A stretch of DNA of 6,087 nt from contig CANGOY010000129.1 in NCBI GenBank assembly GCA_947455585.1, positions 1-6,087 on the forward strand, written 5' to 3'. The stretch is from Comamonadaceae bacterium. Its GTDB lineage: Bacteria > Pseudomonadota > Gammaproteobacteria > Burkholderiales > Burkholderiaceae_C. The notes below the pieces were generated by a model. The model ran no database searches. It saw only the letters and a list, made by a program, of their open reading frames with translations, and was not told the origin of the DNA. This document shows positions 5,266-6,087 of this stretch, piece after piece. The stretch's first letter is position 1. Every line of letters starts with the position of its first letter. The translations under genes and the position numbers were made by a program.

Positions 5266-6087
5266 ATGCTCCAAGTTAAACAAGAATTGCTGGCCGCCCT
5301 GAGCCAAGCCCTCGACGGTTTGTTGCCCGGTTCCGGCAACAAGGCCGCCTTTGAATCTCCCAAGGTCGCCGCGCATGGCGACTACGCCATCACGGCGGCC
5401 ATGCAGCTGGCCAAACCCCTCAAGCTCAACCCCCGTCAGCTCGGCGAGCAACTGCGCGACGCGCTGTTGGCTGCGCCCGTGTACCAACAGTGGGTGCAAG
5501 ACATCGAAATTGCTGGCCCCGGCTTTATCAACATCCGTTTGAAGCCTGCTGCCAAGCAGCAAATCGTGCGCGAGGTGTTGGCCGCTAAAGATTGTTTTGG
5601 TTTCCAAGCCGACAACGGTCAACGTGTGTTGGTCGAGTTCGTGTCTGCCAACCCCACTGGCCCGCTGCATGTGGGCCATGGCCGCCAAGCGGCGCTGGGC
5701 GATGCGATTTGTAATTTGTTTGCCACGCAAGGCTTCAACGTCTACCGCGAGTTTTATTACAACGACGCGGGCGTGCAAATCAACACCTTGGCCAAGAGCA
5801 CACACTTTCGCGCCCAAGGCATCAAGCCAGGCGACGCCAGCTGGCCCGTGGACCCCGAGAACCCAGAGAGCAAAGCGTTTTACAACGGCGACTACATCCA
5901 AGACATCGCGACCGATTTCTTGGCTGGCAAAACCGTCAAGTCCGACGACCGTGAATTCACCGCCAGCGGCGATGTGAACGATGTGGACGGCATGCGCGAA
6001 TTCGCCGTGGCCTACCTGCGCCACGAGCAAGACCTCGACTTGAAGGCCTTTGACGTCAAGTTCGACAACTACTACCTGGAAAGCAGC
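5266..6087 (+). CDS. argS: Arginyl-tRNA synthetase, N-terminal half
   Basis: The first 274 residues of arginyl-tRNA synthetase, a class I enzyme that charges tRNA-Arg in the cytoplasm; the gene runs off the window (usual bacterial length about 550-590). Residues 1-110 form the ArgS-specific N-terminal tRNA-binding domain, with [20 protein letters not shown] (28-47) and [12 protein letters not shown] (81-92). The catalytic domain begins with [20 protein letters not shown] (123-142), the ArgS signature containing the class I HIGH motif as HVGH, followed by [10 protein letters not shown] (162-171). The KMSK region lies beyond the window. ATG 5266 gives the standard ArgS N-terminus. No Shine-Dalgarno is present, and a TAAAAT box six nt upstream suggests a leaderless or nearly leaderless mRNA. 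It is a housekeeping gene and most likely unrelated in function to the divergent envelope genes. Confidence 0.97.
   Translation, partial: MLQVKQELLAALSQALDGLLPGSGNKAAFESPKVAAHGDYAITAAMQLAKPLKLNPRQLGEQLRDALLAAPVYQQWVQDIEIAGPGFINIRLKPAAKQQIVREVLAAKDCFGFQADNGQRVLVEFVSANPTGPLHVGHGRQAALGDAICNLFATQGFNVYREFYYNDAGVQINTLAKSTHFRAQGIKPGDASWPVDPENPESKAFYNGDYIQDIATDFLAGKTVKSDDREFTASGDVNDVDGMREFAVAYLRHEQDLDLKAFDVKFDNYYLESS

Overview
The window looks like chromosomal DNA of a betaproteobacterium, probably Burkholderiales and Comamonadaceae-like (a Limnohabitans/Rhodoferax type is my guess). The basis is moderately high GC by eye, tightly packed genes, an ArgS N-terminus of the type I associate with that family, and a CrgA-like LysR regulator beside a TDT/SLAC1 transporter. 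This placement is inference; no database was searched. I see no mobile elements, CRISPR, tRNA or rRNA genes.

Layout: (i) 1-408, minus strand: N-terminal 136 residues of a TehA/SLAC1 (TDT) family anion channel or transporter, cut by the window edge. (ii) 461-1417, plus: a divergent LysR regulator, 52 bp from the transporter start. (iii) 1414-2244, plus: a YdjC/ChbG/HpnK (NaxD/LgmC-like) deacetylase, overlapping the lysR stop by ATGA. (iv) 2252-3859, plus: an ArnT-like polytopic lipid-linked sugar transferase, 7 nt after the deacetylase. (v) 4153-3782, minus: a small GtrA-like membrane protein, converging on and overlapping the arnT-like gene by 78 nt. (vi) 5197-4157, minus: a GtrB/ArnC-like polyprenyl-phosphate glycosyltransferase, 3 nt upstream of the gtrA-like gene. 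(vii) 5266-6087, plus: the first 274 residues of argS, divergent from the glycosyltransferase. No gene-free stretch exceeds about 70 bp.

The main reading is that the four middle genes form one pathway split between two convergent operons. The GtrB/ArnC-like enzyme would load a sugar (N-acetylhexosamine is the best guess) onto undecaprenyl phosphate. The YdjC-family protein would deacetylate it, giving a positively charged amino sugar. The GtrA-like protein would help move it across the inner membrane, and the ArnT-like enzyme would transfer it to an envelope acceptor, most likely a lipid A phosphate. This matches in outline the Francisella FlmF/NaxD/FlmK and Bordetella LgmA-D lipid A amino-sugar systems. 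The sugar, acceptor and phenotype are untested here. The LysR gene is physically coupled to the deacetylase and transferase and may control them as well as the divergent channel.
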